Assembly (NCBI GenBank): GCA_031284985.1
Contig: JAITWZ010000018.1
Coordinates: 1 to 36,627 of the forward strand
Origin: Mycoplasmataceae bacterium
GTDB lineage: Bacteria; Bacillota_I; Bacilli_A; Mycoplasmatales; Mycoplasmoidaceae
Direction: 5' to 3'
Length of the DNA: 36,627 nt
The notes below the pieces were generated by a model. That model was not told where the DNA came from. It was given only the letters and a program-made list of their open reading frames with translations, and ran no database searches. This document shows, piece by piece, positions 8,875 through 19,248 of the stretch. The position numbers were made by a program, and so were the translations under genes. Numbering within the stretch: the stretch's first letter is position 1; the number at the start of each line of letters is the position of its first letter.

Positions 8875-10831
8875 CCGGCTTCTTTTTATCTAATTTTTGT
8901 TTTTCTCTCTTCTGTTTAGCCAGCTTCTTTTTATCCAACTTTTGTTTTTTTAACTTCTGTTTATCTAATTTCTTTTTTTCCAACATTGATTTAGCCAGCT
9001 TCTTTTTTTCTAACTTTTGTTTAGCTCGCTCCTGTTTGGCTAACAGCTTTTTCTCCAACTTCTGTTTTTTTAACTCTTGTTTATCTAACTTCTGTTTTTC
9101 TCGCCCCTGCTTAACCGATTTAGACTGAACTAACTTTTGTTTTTTTGACTTCTGCTCAGCCAGCTTCTTTTTATCTAACTTCTGTTTAGATGACTTCTGC
9201 TTTTCTCGTTCCTGCTTAGCCAACAGCTTTTTTTCTAACTTCTGTTTTTTTAACTTTTGTTTATCTAACTTCTGCTTAACAGATTTTGATCGAGCTAACA
9301 TCTTTTTCTCCAACTTTTGCTTTTTTAACTTTTGTTTGATTAACTTCTTTTTATCTAATTTTTGTTTAGTCAGCATCTGCTTAGCTGACTTCTGCTTTTC
9401 TCGCTCCTGTTTGGCTAACATCTTTTTCTCCAACTTTTGTTTTTTTAACTTCTGTTTAGCTGATTTCTTTTTTTCTAACAATGATTTAGCTAGCTTCTTT
9501 TTTTCTAACTTTTGTTTAGCCAACAACTGCTTAGCTGACTTCTGCTTAGCTAACTCCTGTTTTTTTAACTTTTGCTCAGTTAATTTCTGCTTATCCAACT
9601 TCTGTTTGGCCAACATCTTTTTTTCTAACTTTGATTTAACTAGCATCTGCTTATCAGACTTCTGTTTCTCTCGCTCCTGTTTGGCTAACATCTTTTTCTC
9701 CAACTTTTGTTTAGCCAACAACTGCTTATCAGACTTTTGTTTAGCTAACTCCTGTTTTTTTAACTTCTGCTTGTCTAACTTCATTTTAGCTATCTTCTGT
9801 TTAGTTAACACCTGCTTATCTAACTTCTTCGTTTCTAACTTTGATTTAGCTAGAACTTTTCTATATTGTTTTTTATACCCTTTGAACATCGGTCTAACAC
9901 GAGCTATTCACCATAGGAATATAAGACTAGATTTGGGATGGGCTGGTTTAATCTTGTATAGCAATAAAAGTTTTTGTAGTTCATTGCGATAATATTCTAA
10001 TGCAGCTTTATCATACTGCAAGGGAATAGTAATGCCAGGAAGTTCCCAAATTAATAAGAAATTAATTACACTCCACTGATATTTACTTAGTTTTTGAAAT
10101 CCGAATCTATTTTTTGTATACTCTAAGAAATGGGCAATACCACGAATAATTGAATCAGAGCGCTGTTCAATATTAGAACTATTGTGTGAGAAATTTTGAT
10201 CGTGAATCACATATTCTAATGTATATGAACGATTAACATCGATTTTAGAAACACTTAAAAACAAAATTGCCAATAGTTTAGCATCTTCACCAATTTCTCA
10301 TTGAGCATGAGGAAGTGTTTGGTAGTTATCAATCGCTTGTAGAAATCACTCAGTATTAAATAATTTATTTCAAATATAACCTCCACATAGATTAAGATAC
10401 TTTTTATATGTGGTGCGTTTTTTAACAAAAGCATTTAAATTTAAGACATGATCAGTTTGTCTAACTTTAGAAACAGTAATTTGTGTTTGTGGTGAAGAGG
10501 TTGCTTTTACTAAATCTTTTAAACAATTAGGAAGGATAACATCATCAATATCAAAATATACAAATCATGGTGTAGTTACTTGTTTGGCCATCGCCACTCG
10601 ACTATAATCTGCGCCTTGATTACTTTGACCAATGATCATTAAACGTAACTTTGTTTTTTTCTGAATATCTCTTAGGATAGATAAAGAGTTGTCAGTAGAA
10701 CCATCATTACATACGATAATTTCGATTAATTTTTTTGGATAATCCAATTTTTTGATACTCGCAAACATTGCTGGAATCCATTTTGCACCATTATAACACG
10801 GTATACAGATAGTAATAGGAACATAATTCAT
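8861..10831 (-). CDS. Family 2 glycosyltransferase with a Lys-rich pentapeptide-repeat tail
   Basis: 656 residues in one frame once TGA is read as Trp. Residues 1 to about 310 are a GT-A family 2 glycosyltransferase: ITICIPCYNGAKWIPAMFAS at the start, NDGSTDNS, and the metal-binding DIDD where the nucleotide sugar sits. From residue 327 to 655 the protein is 66 unbroken five-residue units with consensus K-L-x-K-Q/K, very basic and probably helical. The catalytic part should add a sugar to a lipid or glycan at the inner membrane face. The tail could hold the enzyme to acidic phospholipid or a polyanionic glycan, but that is a guess. The ATG at 10831 begins directly at the GT fold. Confidence 0.85.
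8867..9856 (-). repeat. Tract of 66 degenerate 15-base repeats coding KLxKQ units
   Basis: Exactly 990 bases, read in one frame as 66 consecutive pentapeptides with no insertion or deletion. Common units are KLDKQ, KLKKQ, KLEKK, MLAKQ, EREKQ and KSAKQ. Some runs recur as larger blocks (KLEKK-MLAKQ-EREKQ-KSxKQ at least twice), pointing to growth by duplication of multi-unit segments. Confidence 0.9.
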
Positions 10832-10843
10832 GTTTTTATATAT

Positions 10844-10849
10844 ATTATA
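10844..10849 (-). promoter_or_regulatory. Putative -10 box of the glycosyltransferase gene
   Basis: TATAAT on the minus strand, 12 bases before the ATG at 10831; an alternative TATATA lies closer to the start. Confidence 0.45.
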
Positions 10850-10989
10850 GTATGTGGAGTTCAAAAATAAAAGTTACGATTTCAAATTTTATTTTGAAAT
10901 GCTGGTGTTGAATAGTAAAAAAGTTGTAATAAAACAGTTTATTTCTTTAGGCAATTTAGCTATTAAAGTGGAATATTTGGTTGTAAAAA

Positions 10990-12111
10990 TTAGGCTTTAT
11001 TTTGAGTAATATGATGCTTACGATATTTTTCTTTTAATACTTTTATACTAACAAAAATAAAAGTTCCTAGACCTGCCATATTGAATACGATGGTGTCAAA
11101 ACGCGAGATGAAAACAGAGTTATGGATAATTGTACCATAATCCCGACCAGCGATACCTGTCAAAATTGTTGTTGTGATCATTTCTCATGTACCAACACCA
11201 CCTGGAGTAGGACTGAAACGATTAGCTGCGCCTGATGTTGTTTGAACTACAAAAATAAAAAACGGATTAATATTAATTTGTCCAATTGATACAAACATAA
11301 AAATTGCATACAAATCAAGTACAGCTAGACCACAGCATGCGAAATTTTTAAAGAAATATGCAAAGGTAGCTTTTTTATTTTTAAATAGGGCGAAGAAATC
11401 ATTTCTTAACTGTTTGTTATGAAAATATTTATCATGACATTCTTGCTTGGTGTGATAATGCATTTTAAATATTTTTTTAAATCAATTGCCACATACTGCC
11501 ACTCAGTAAGCAAATTTTCTACTATACCCCATAAAAAAATAGACAAGAATTGACAAAGTGTTTAATACCAAGCCTAAAGTCATAATTCAAAAGATTAATA
11601 TCCCTCCATCCACGGCACAAATACTGGGATATTTTGTACACAAGTAAATGTAAGCAGGAATAAATAAAATAAACATTGATGTCTCATTAACAACGTTGTT
11701 GTAAAGGACAAAAGCAAACGATTGTGATGTATTAATGTGATGCTTCTTCATTCAATACAAACTATATGCTCCATCAAATAAATTCATTGTTCCAATCATT
11801 GCAAGAAAAGATGTTGTTAATGAATATTCAATACATGAAGTGAATTTGACTTTAACAACTACTGAACATCTTGCATATTGGGCGTTAGCTTTAATGATGA
11901 TCGAAAGCGCAAAAATCAGTACGATGAGCGCGATTCACATTCAGCCTTGTCAAGAAGAAAATCCCGTTACTAAAACTTTTGATAAATTAGATCAGTCCAC
12001 CTCCACAATAAATTTAAAAGTTAATGCTAAAATTGCGATAAAAACTGCAATAAATATAGCAAGGAAATATATGTTCTTTTTTTGATAAATGGTTTTTGTG
12101 CTTTCGCCCAT
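10990..12111 (-). CDS. UPF0104 / LPG-synthase transmembrane-domain protein (MprF flippase-half homologue)
   Basis: 373 residues with many membrane segments. The diagnostic UPF0104 motif is near the end: AANRFSPTPGGVGTWE. This family is the membrane part of MprF, which moves aminoacylated phosphatidylglycerol across the membrane; stand-alone members also occur beside glycosyltransferases. Here the catalytic half is a separate gene directly upstream (12137-12988), so the two may act together. Several TGA codons are Trp. A TATAAT six bases before the ATG inside the 25-base gap gives this gene its own leaderless start in addition to possible readthrough. Confidence 0.8.
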
Positions 12112-12117
12112 ATAATA

Positions 12118-12123
12118 ATTATA
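12118..12123 (-). promoter_or_regulatory. -10 box of the UPF0104 gene
   Basis: TATAAT on the minus strand, exactly 6 bases before the ATG at 12111, so the mRNA would start at or next to the ATG. Confidence 0.55.
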
Positions 12124-12136
12124 ACTTTTATAATTA

Positions 12137-12988
12137 TTAGGTAGGATCAACCATTATATATTTATCGATGATACGGATTGGATTATATGATTTTTTTGAG
12201 CGTCTTAGTCCTTCAATTCCTAAATCATCTTGACGGTTCATATAGATTTTATCAGTGTTTTTTTCAGCTTCAAGTTTCACTAATGCTGCATAGACACCTT
12301 GGTATTTAGTGTTAGCTTTTTCAAACACTATTTCAACCGATGTTTCTTCTCTTTTAAATATGCAAAAACCAGCAATTTGTTTGTTGATATACAAAATAAA
12401 ACATTCTAAACCAAATTTAGTTAAATTCTCTAAGGCAAGTAAATCTAATTTTTCTAATAAGTCACGATCACTATCTTTCTTTAGTTCTTCAAGAAAAGCT
12501 TTCAGGGCATCATAATCATTGTTATATGGCAAGAATTCATATTTATACTTGTCATTGAATTGATATCATAGATTACGTTTTGATTGTAATTTAGAGCCTT
12601 TGAATTCACTAAGGTCATCAATTTTATATATGTAATCTTGCTTTCACAAACATTGTTCAAATTTTAAAGAACTATTTATTGACTGTAAATATTCATATTG
12701 ATGTTGTAATATTGTTATGTGATATTTGTTGTGCATTTGCTTGCTGTATGCAACACAATTATCAATCCATTTAAGTAAAAATGAGTTGGGGCATGTAGGT
12801 GGGTCAAATTCGCAAATGCCTTCCATGATACTATATAAATACATACAATCATCTTCAATAGCCATAAAAGTTTCATACACTTTTGACCAGATATAAACTG
12901 TTATAAATGAATTTTCGTAATTTATATCTTTACCACTGTATTTTTTAAAAACCTGATAATCGTCGAACGTTAGCTTGTGAAATTGCAT
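12137..12988 (-). CDS. DUF2156 protein (MprF synthase-domain homologue)
   Basis: 283 residues. It matches the DUF2156 / LPG-synthase C-terminal family, a double GNAT-like fold. Visible hallmarks are the LSEFKGSKLQSKRNLWYQF segment in the middle, the GFCIFKRE strand, and the C-terminal NRQDDLGIEGLRRSK followed by YNP.RIIDKY. In MprF this domain transfers an aminoacyl group from tRNA to phosphatidylglycerol; stand-alone members are poorly characterised, so the substrate here is unknown. It follows a 50-residue membrane protein by 8 bases and precedes the UPF0104 membrane gene by 25. Confidence 0.82.
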
Positions 12989-12996
12989 GGATAGAT

Positions 12997-13149
12997 TTAC
13001 TTAAATAAATGATTGATGTGAATAACATTTGTACCGATCAAGATGGTAAAAATAAGAACAGCAAGGACAACAATTGTATAGAATACAATGAAAAAATCTA
13101 TTTGCGGTTTTTTAACACGCTTAATGCGTCTATGTTTAACTCGTCTCAT
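12997..13149 (-). CDS. 50-residue single-TM basic protein
   Basis: A small gene with a basic cytoplasmic N-terminus (MRRVKHRRIKRVKKPQ), one membrane segment at about residues 18-40 (FFIVFYTIVVLAVLIFTILI) and a short outer tail. No family recognised. A TATAAT ends 7 bases before its ATG and the DUF2156 gene starts 8 bases after its stop, so it is most likely the first gene of that operon. Its promoter overlaps the 3' end of rsmA. Confidence 0.65.
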   Translation of the reverse strand: MRRVKHRRIKRVKKPQIDFFIVFYTIVVLAVLIFTILIGTNVIHINHLFK

Positions 13150-13153
13150 TTAT

Positions 13154-13960
13154 TTAATTATAACATTTAATAAACAAACTGTGTAAAGTAGCAGCATCAA
13201 TTCACTCCGCACGTACATCAATTGGTAACTTATGTAATTTTAGAAAATCAATTAAATCTTGTTTTTCAATAATGTTTTTTAAATTATTAACAAGTGTTCT
13301 TCTTTTGGCAGCAAAACATAATTTAGTGAATTTGTCAAATTTTTCTTCATATGTATTTTTATTTCTAGTTAATTTAATCACAATAGAGTCCACGGCTGGA
13401 ATTGGATAAAAATTATTTCTCCCAATACTTAATAATTTCTCAACACTTGCATATTGGTTAATCAAAACAGTTAAATTATTATATTTTTTAGTTTTTGTTT
13501 TTGCTAAGATTCGCTCCACCATTTCTTTTTGTAGCATCACATACATTTCTTTAAATCTTGTAGCTTTAATAAATTTAATAACAACTAATGAAGAAATAGC
13601 GTATGGTAAATTGGAAACAATAACTGGTGTTTTATATTTTTCAGCTAGAGCGTCAAAGTCAACATTTAAAACATCATCATTAATCATTTCGATATTTTTT
13701 ATTTTATTAAAAGTTTTTTTATTATAATCATATAATCTTTTATCTAATTCAATAGTGATTAAATACGGTGATTTCCCAATTAGTGTCTGTGTTAGAGCTC
13801 CTAACCCTGGACCAATTTCAACAACACAATCAGTTTTATCGAAATCAACATTATCAACAATTTTATCACATATATCTTGATTGATTAAAAAATTCTGTCC
13901 CAGTTTTTTACTAGGGTTTATACCATGTTCTTTAAGATAAGTAGCAACATCTTGTGTCAT
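13154..13960 (-). CDS. rsmA: 16S rRNA dimethyladenosine transferase (RsmA/KsgA)
   Basis: 268 residues, usual length. It dimethylates two adjacent adenosines in the 3'-terminal hairpin of 16S rRNA, using S-adenosylmethionine. Motifs in order: KKLGQNFL at the start, VEIGPGLGALT (SAM binding), NLPYAISS (catalytic NLPY) and the C-terminal RRTLVNNL. The C-terminus (VRAEWIDAATLHSLF) is reached only by reading TGA at 13202-13204 as Trp. The start lies 3 bases after the yidC stop with no Shine-Dalgarno, so it is probably translated by coupling within a yidC-rsmA transcript. Confidence 0.95.
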
Positions 13961-13963
13961 TAA

Positions 13964-15094
13964 CTATTCAAGTCCTAATGCTTGTAATTTTTTCTCTAAA
14001 GTTCCGTGATTACGACGATTACGTAATACTAACACATGCATTAATCATGCTTGGAAAATAGAAAATAATGATGACAAGAATCAGTACAATCCTACTCCAG
14101 TTGGTGAGTTAGCAACAACAAAACACATCACACCCAAAATAACAATTTGCATGATGTTGGTGATACGTGCTTGACGTGTTCCCTTGGAAGAAATCGCTGT
14201 TGCACTACGGCTACGCTTCTTTGCTCAAATTCGCGGTAAAAACATTGATAGAGCTTGTGCTGGAATAATAATTAACAAGAATACCAAATATATTCAATGA
14301 CCGCTAAACAACTCATTAAGTGGGTTGGAAGCAAAACTCCAGATATTAAACAAATTAGTAGCTTTGATTGGACGAACGTTCGAGATAACACGGTGAATAA
14401 TCGTATAAATTGGCAAAGTAATCATCATTTGTTCAAATGGGGCAAATGGTTTAATATTGTTTTTTGCATATATCGCACGTAGTTCTTGACTCTTACGCTG
14501 ACGACTAATAGCATCAGTTAATCCCTTATACTTACCGTTTATTTCGGCAATTTTCCCTTGAACCTCACTCATTTTTTCATTTTGCAAAGTGGAACGTAAA
14601 GTAATCATTAATGTTAATGAACGGATAATAATCAATAAAACAAAAATGGTAACAAAGGCATTTAACCCACCCCACATATTGTGCATTGATCACATCATCG
14701 CTAGACAAAATACAGATGCTGGATAAACAAAGAGCGCATAAAATGGTCCATAATTAAAACTAAATGATGAGAAGGTGTGATAGCCTGGATAACCACTAGA
14801 TGACAAGTCATAATAAAAATTACCAGTCTGACCGTATGCATATCCAAATTCCAAACCAGCACCAATTGCTTGTTCACCTTTTACACTTGGGTCACCAGTC
14901 ATTTGAAAACATCCCCACAAACCTAACACCATAAATGTAATTAAAAATAATAACTTACCTCATTTTCATATTTTTTTCAAATAGTTAAGCGCCTTTTTAG
15001 TTTTAGTGTCTGGACTATGTACTCAAAAAGGAACAGCTTGGTCTGAATTAGAATTTAAATTTGTTGATATTGTAAATACTGGCTTGATGCTCAT
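13964..15094 (-). CDS. yidC: Membrane protein insertase YidC/Oxa1
   Basis: 376 residues, with TGA as Trp at several sites. It inserts and folds membrane proteins, alone or with SecYEG. A long N-terminal region with one membrane segment precedes the conserved core: the membrane segment around FVTIFVLLIIIRSLTLM, the cytoplasmic hairpin (MSEVQGKIAEINGKYKG...), the segment following PFAPFEQMMITLPIYTI and the final two around VIFVV-like helices near NSPTGVGLYWFLSS, a motif typical of YidC. The Arg of IIIRSLT in the first core helix corresponds to the hydrophilic groove Arg of YidC. It precedes rsmA by 3 bases. Confidence 0.92.
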
Positions 15095-15104
15095 TAGGAT
15101 ATTT

Positions 15105-15120
15105 ATATTATATATAATAT
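15105..15120. promoter_or_regulatory. Palindromic bidirectional promoter of yidC and the 15125 lipoprotein
   Basis: A perfect 16-base palindrome, ATATTATATATAATAT, contains a TATAAT on each strand. The rightward one (15113-15118) ends 6 bases before the lipoprotein ATG; the leftward one (15107-15112) ends 12 bases before the yidC ATG. The two -10 boxes abut. Confidence 0.6.
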
Positions 15121-15124
15121 TAAT

Positions 15125-15781
15125 ATGGGTAATATTAATAAATTTAAAGTTATTGGTGGAGCGTTTATTTTGATGGGGGTAACTACCCCATTTGTGCTTG
15201 CAATTACTAGCTGTAGTAGTTCTACAAAAATTGGTAAATTAAATACCTTAGATGAATTATGTCGCAAGAATGCTGCTGTGTTACCAATGCATACATTTGA
15301 CAACAATAGTGATAATGATAAAGCATTTTTAAAACAAAATATCACTTCTAAAAACATTGTTAATGGTTTTATGTGTGCAATGTTGTATATTTTTACTACT
15401 ACTTATGGAATTTTATATGATGAGGATTTAAAAAATAGCAGCTATACTTTAGAAAACAAGGATAATAAATCTAAATTAAATCTTAAGATTGAAGCACGCG
15501 GACATGCACAAAAGGTCAATATTTCAGTGTCAAAAAATGATGATTTAGTTTTCTCAATAAAAATTGAGATTGGTTCTGGCTCTGATAACAACAACATTAC
15601 CACAAGTAAATGTGAAACAACTGGATACATTACTGGAATTGTGAAAGCAAATACTGACTCACCCTCAGAAATGTCACCAATCAATTATCCAGTTTTACAG
15701 TTTGCATATGACTTTCAACCTACATGAGTGCCCAAAATACCATTAAGTCTTTTTGATATTGGTGGTTGGAGTTCTTACTAA
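15125..15781 (+). CDS. Lipoprotein, unknown function
   Basis: 218 residues. Residues 1-30 form a lipoprotein signal peptide (lysines at 6 and 8, hydrophobic core, lipobox AITSC with Cys30 and then a Ser-rich linker). The mature domain is hydrophilic, rich in Asn, Asp, Lys and Ser, and beta-strand-like in its second half. One TGA near the end is read as Trp. No family recognised. Start chosen by the TATAAT 6 bases upstream. The mnmG gene follows 25 bases later on the same strand. Confidence 0.75.
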
Positions 15782-15806
15782 ATATGCCTGATCAAACATT
15801 TGTCAT

Positions 15807-17675
15807 ATGATGAAGAATAAATTTGATGTAATTGTAATTGGTGCAGGACATGCTGGCCTAGAAGCGTGTTTTGCTTGTGCTCATGCTGGTTTAAACACTG
15901 CCTTAATTACCTTAGATGAAAAAAGCATTGGATCTTGTCCGTGTAACCCAAGTGTTGGCGGTCCTGCAAAGGGAATAGTGACACGCGAAATTGATGCATT
16001 AGGTGGTATGCAAGGCATTGCAGCTGATGTCAATCAATTACAAATGAAATTATTAAATGAATCAAAAGGAGCAGGTGTGCAAGCCCTACGAGCACAAATT
16101 GATAAGATAAAATATCATGAATGATTTTGTAAAGAAATTGCTAAGACAAAAAATTTAACACTGATAATAGATGAAGCACTTTCATTAATCATTGACGGCA
16201 AAAAAGTCATTGGGATTAATACTGAAAAGCATAAAGACATCTATGCCACTTATGTTGCAATTACATCTGGAACTTATATGCAAGCAAAGGTTCATGTGGG
16301 TTTGAATAATCGTGAAAGTGGTCCTGCATATGATACAAAAGATTTAACAACATGATCAACATTTAGCACCAACTTGTCTAAAAATTTAAAGGCGTTGGGT
16401 TTTGAAATTATCCGTTTAAAAACTGGAACACCACCACGAATTTTTAAAGATTCAATTAATTTTAATAAAATTGAAAAACAACCAGGTAGCAAATTGCAAT
16501 TGTGTTTTGAACACTTTGAACCAGTTTATGTACCATATAAAAAACAAGCATTATGTTGGCTAACTTACACAAATGAAGCAACTCACAAAATTATTAGATC
16601 TAATCTCAAATACTCCGCGATGTATAGTGGTAATATAAAGGGTACAGGACCACGTTATTGTCCAAGTATTGAAGATAAGGTTGTGAGATTTAGTGATAAG
16701 AAACGCCATCAATTATTTATTGAACCAGAATCTGCTAGTTTACCAACCATGTACATTCAAGGTCTAAGTACATCATTGAGCGAGACAGTACAAGAAAAAC
16801 TTGTCCACACAATTGTTGGTTTGGAAAAAGCAAAATTTCAGCGCTATGGATATGCGATTGAATATGATGCCATTAACCCCATTCAGTTATACCCTACTTT
16901 ACAAACAAAATTATTTGAGAACTTATATTTTGCTGGACAAGTAAATGGTACTAGTGGTTATGAAGAAGCAGCAGGACAAGGAATGTTAGCTGGTTTAAAT
17001 ATAGTATTGCAACATAAGAAAAAAGCACCACTAATATTAAAAAGGAATGAATCATATATCGGTGTAATGGTTGATGACATTGTAACTAAAGGCATCACCG
17101 ATCCCTACCGCTTATTAACTAGCCGGGCTGAATACCGCTTATTACTTCGTCACGATAATGCTGATGAACGGTTAATTAATTATGGATATGTGGCAGGTAC
17201 TGTTAGCAAACAAAAGTATGCACAATTCCAAAAGCAACAAAAAGTCATTAGCGAGACAATTAAATACTTAAAAGAAAATAGTTTATCAAAACAATTATTA
17301 AAGAAATATGGAAATAGTGCACACACACTATATAGCTTGTTAAAACGTCCAGAAATTAGTCTAGCACAGATTATGACAAAGAAAGAACTTAATACTTTGT
17401 CAAGCGAAGTCATTAAAAAAATTGAGATAAATATAAAATACGAAGGATACATTAAAAACGAAATTAATAGCTGTCATAAAAATTTCAATTTAGAAGCAGT
17501 TAAACTAGAAAGCATTGAAAATTATAGGACGGTTAAGAATCTGTCATTAGAAGCAATCGATAAATTAAATAAAATCAGACCGGTTAGTTTGGACCAAGCA
17601 CAAAGAATTCAGGGTATTACTACAAATGATTTAATTATGATAAAATATTATGTTGAGAACAATACCAAGAAATAA
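15807..17675 (+). CDS. mnmG: tRNA uridine 5-carboxymethylaminomethyl modification enzyme MnmG (GidA)
   Basis: 622 residues, full length. With MnmE it uses FAD and methylene-tetrahydrofolate to modify uridine 34 of several tRNAs. Visible motifs are the FAD-binding [13 protein letters not shown] at the N-terminus, [33 protein letters not shown] and [18 protein letters not shown]. The first two motifs are joined to the rest only by reading TGA at about 16123 and 16354 as Trp. Two adjacent ATGs (15807, 15810) can start it, and neither has a Shine-Dalgarno or a promoter at the usual distance, so it probably depends on readthrough from the lipoprotein gene. Confidence 0.96.
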
Positions 17676-17701
17676 AGTTATTAAAATATTTTCTTTTAAT
17701 A

Positions 17702-18418
17702 TTATCCTTCAATTCAATTAGTTGGAAAACCCAATGTTTGCAAGAATAAATTTACTTTATGAGCATTAGAATCTACGCAATTATAAGCTAGAATACGTCT
17801 ACTAATCTCGCCGTTATTTGACCAATTAGAAAAAATTTCACTTCCAGTCCATGTTGGTGTCTTTTGTCAATCATAAATTTTCAAAACATTAAAATTAGCA
17901 CAACCATCAAAAGCATTATCGCCAATTTCTAAAACTTCATATAGCGTTAAGTTTGTGTTAAATCCTGCACAATTATAAAAGGCTTCTTTGCCAATATAAT
18001 TAACAGTCTTGGGAATAGTAATGCCACCATTGAACATATTACAATTTTTAAAAGCGTAGTCACCAATCGTTTCTAATTGAAGGCGTGGATCAAATTGTAA
18101 TTTGTTGATATTAAGTAAGATTGTTTTACCACCAACTGGTTGGGCAAAAGCGTTATCAGCAATTTTTTTTATATATGTATCACCTGTTTTGTGATAGATG
18201 TATAAAACTCGGTATTGGTTTGTAAGTTCGTTAATTTCTTCGTCACTAAATTGTTTGAAACCATTAATCACACCATCATCACTAATATCAAAGACAGATA
18301 ACGGCAAAGCATCATGAGGAACTTTGTTTCCACAACTGCTGATGCTAAACGGAAGCAAAAACGCAATACTTGAAAGAAGTAATGTTGGACATATTTTAAG
18401 CATTTGTCTATGGTTCAT
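17702..18418 (-). CDS. BspA-like leucine-rich-repeat lipoprotein
   Basis: 238 residues. A lipoprotein signal peptide ends at SISSC (Cys29). The mature part contains repeats of the LRR_5 / Treponema-type family: IADNAF, IGDYAFKNCN, IGKEAFYNCAG and IGDNAFDGCAN, spaced about 23-26 residues, alternating with beta-strand segments such as ITIPKTVNY. Proteins of this type are surface-exposed and often bind host or matrix proteins. It is short for the family, with about four repeats. The C-terminal 55 residues follow a TGA Trp at 17867. It has a leaderless promoter, divergent from plsY. Confidence 0.82.
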
Positions 18419-18426
18419 ATACTAAT

Positions 18427-18432
18427 ATTATA
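18427..18432 (-). promoter_or_regulatory. -10 box of the LRR lipoprotein gene
   Basis: TATAAT on the minus strand, 8 bases before the ATG at 18418. A second TATAAT runs rightward at 18431-18436 and may serve plsY, though TAATAT at 18445-18450, six bases before the plsY ATG, fits better. Confidence 0.55.
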
Positions 18433-18456
18433 TAATTTTAAATGTAATATAGTAAG

Positions 18457-19248
18457 ATGCTCATTTTTCAAGGATTTTTATATGCAATTATTGGATATAT
18501 CATTGGTGGGATACTATTTTCGCTAATTATTGGGAAAGTATTTTTAAAAGTAGATATCCGTGTGCAAGGTAGCGGAAACGCAGGAGCAACTAACCTTGGT
18601 AGAATTGCTGGAGCAAAGCGTGGTGGTACCTTTGCAATAATCGGTGGTACACTAGACTTAGCTAAGGGTTTTATCGCTATTTTCATTAATGCCTTGTTAT
18701 TTCGATATGCCTTCAACAATGACGGAAATGAATTTGCAAGTTGAATAATTTACTTACCAATCATAACATCCACTGCTGGACATTGTGCACCAATCACTTA
18801 CATATTTTACTTATTAAAAACTCATAGTTTCTTGGTTGCACGTTCAAAAGGTGGTGGTAAAGGTGTTAGTACATTTGGAGGAAGCTTTTTTGCCATATCA
18901 CCAATTATTGCAGTTTGTTTATTTCTTATATGACTAATCATTAAAAAAACAACAAGGATTACGTCAGTTGCCTCAATCATTATCGCATTAATCTCACCAT
19001 ATTTTATCCTCATACCAATTCCGCTCTTAGGTTATTTAACAAACAACGAAGCAATTGGCGCTACTGGTAATGTTCCTGGAATTGCTAATTTCTTTAATGC
19101 TAATAATTTATACATATGGGTAATTATCATTATGACAATCATCGCTGGTTTATATGTAATTGTTAGACATTACTCAAATATTGTACGACTAATTAAAGGA
19201 ACAGAAAATAAATCAGTAAAGAAAAGTAAAGTGCCTGCTGGCAAATAA
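18457..19248 (+). CDS. plsY: Acyl-phosphate:glycerol-3-phosphate acyltransferase PlsY
   Basis: 263 residues, somewhat longer than most PlsY. It makes lysophosphatidic acid from acyl-phosphate and glycerol-3-phosphate in the membrane, the first acylation of phospholipid synthesis. Motifs seen: QGSGNAGATNLGR (motif 1), TAGHCAPI (equivalent of GHxFP) and KGGGKGVSTFGG (motif 2). Multiple membrane helices and a basic C-terminal tail are present. Trp codons include TGA at about 18742. It overlaps recO by one base (TAATG), implying coupled translation. Confidence 0.93.

Noticed and set aside
8867..9856. Possible CRISPR or non-coding satellite array
   Set aside because: The units are 15 bases with no separate unique spacers, and they keep one reading frame through 66 units.
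9336..9992. Long plus-strand open frame rich in Phe, Cys, Asn and Ser opposite the repeat tract
   Set aside because: It is the complement of the Lys/Leu/Gln repeat codons. The minus-strand frame continues into a recognisable glycosyltransferase, whereas the plus frame has no promoter, no domain and odd composition.
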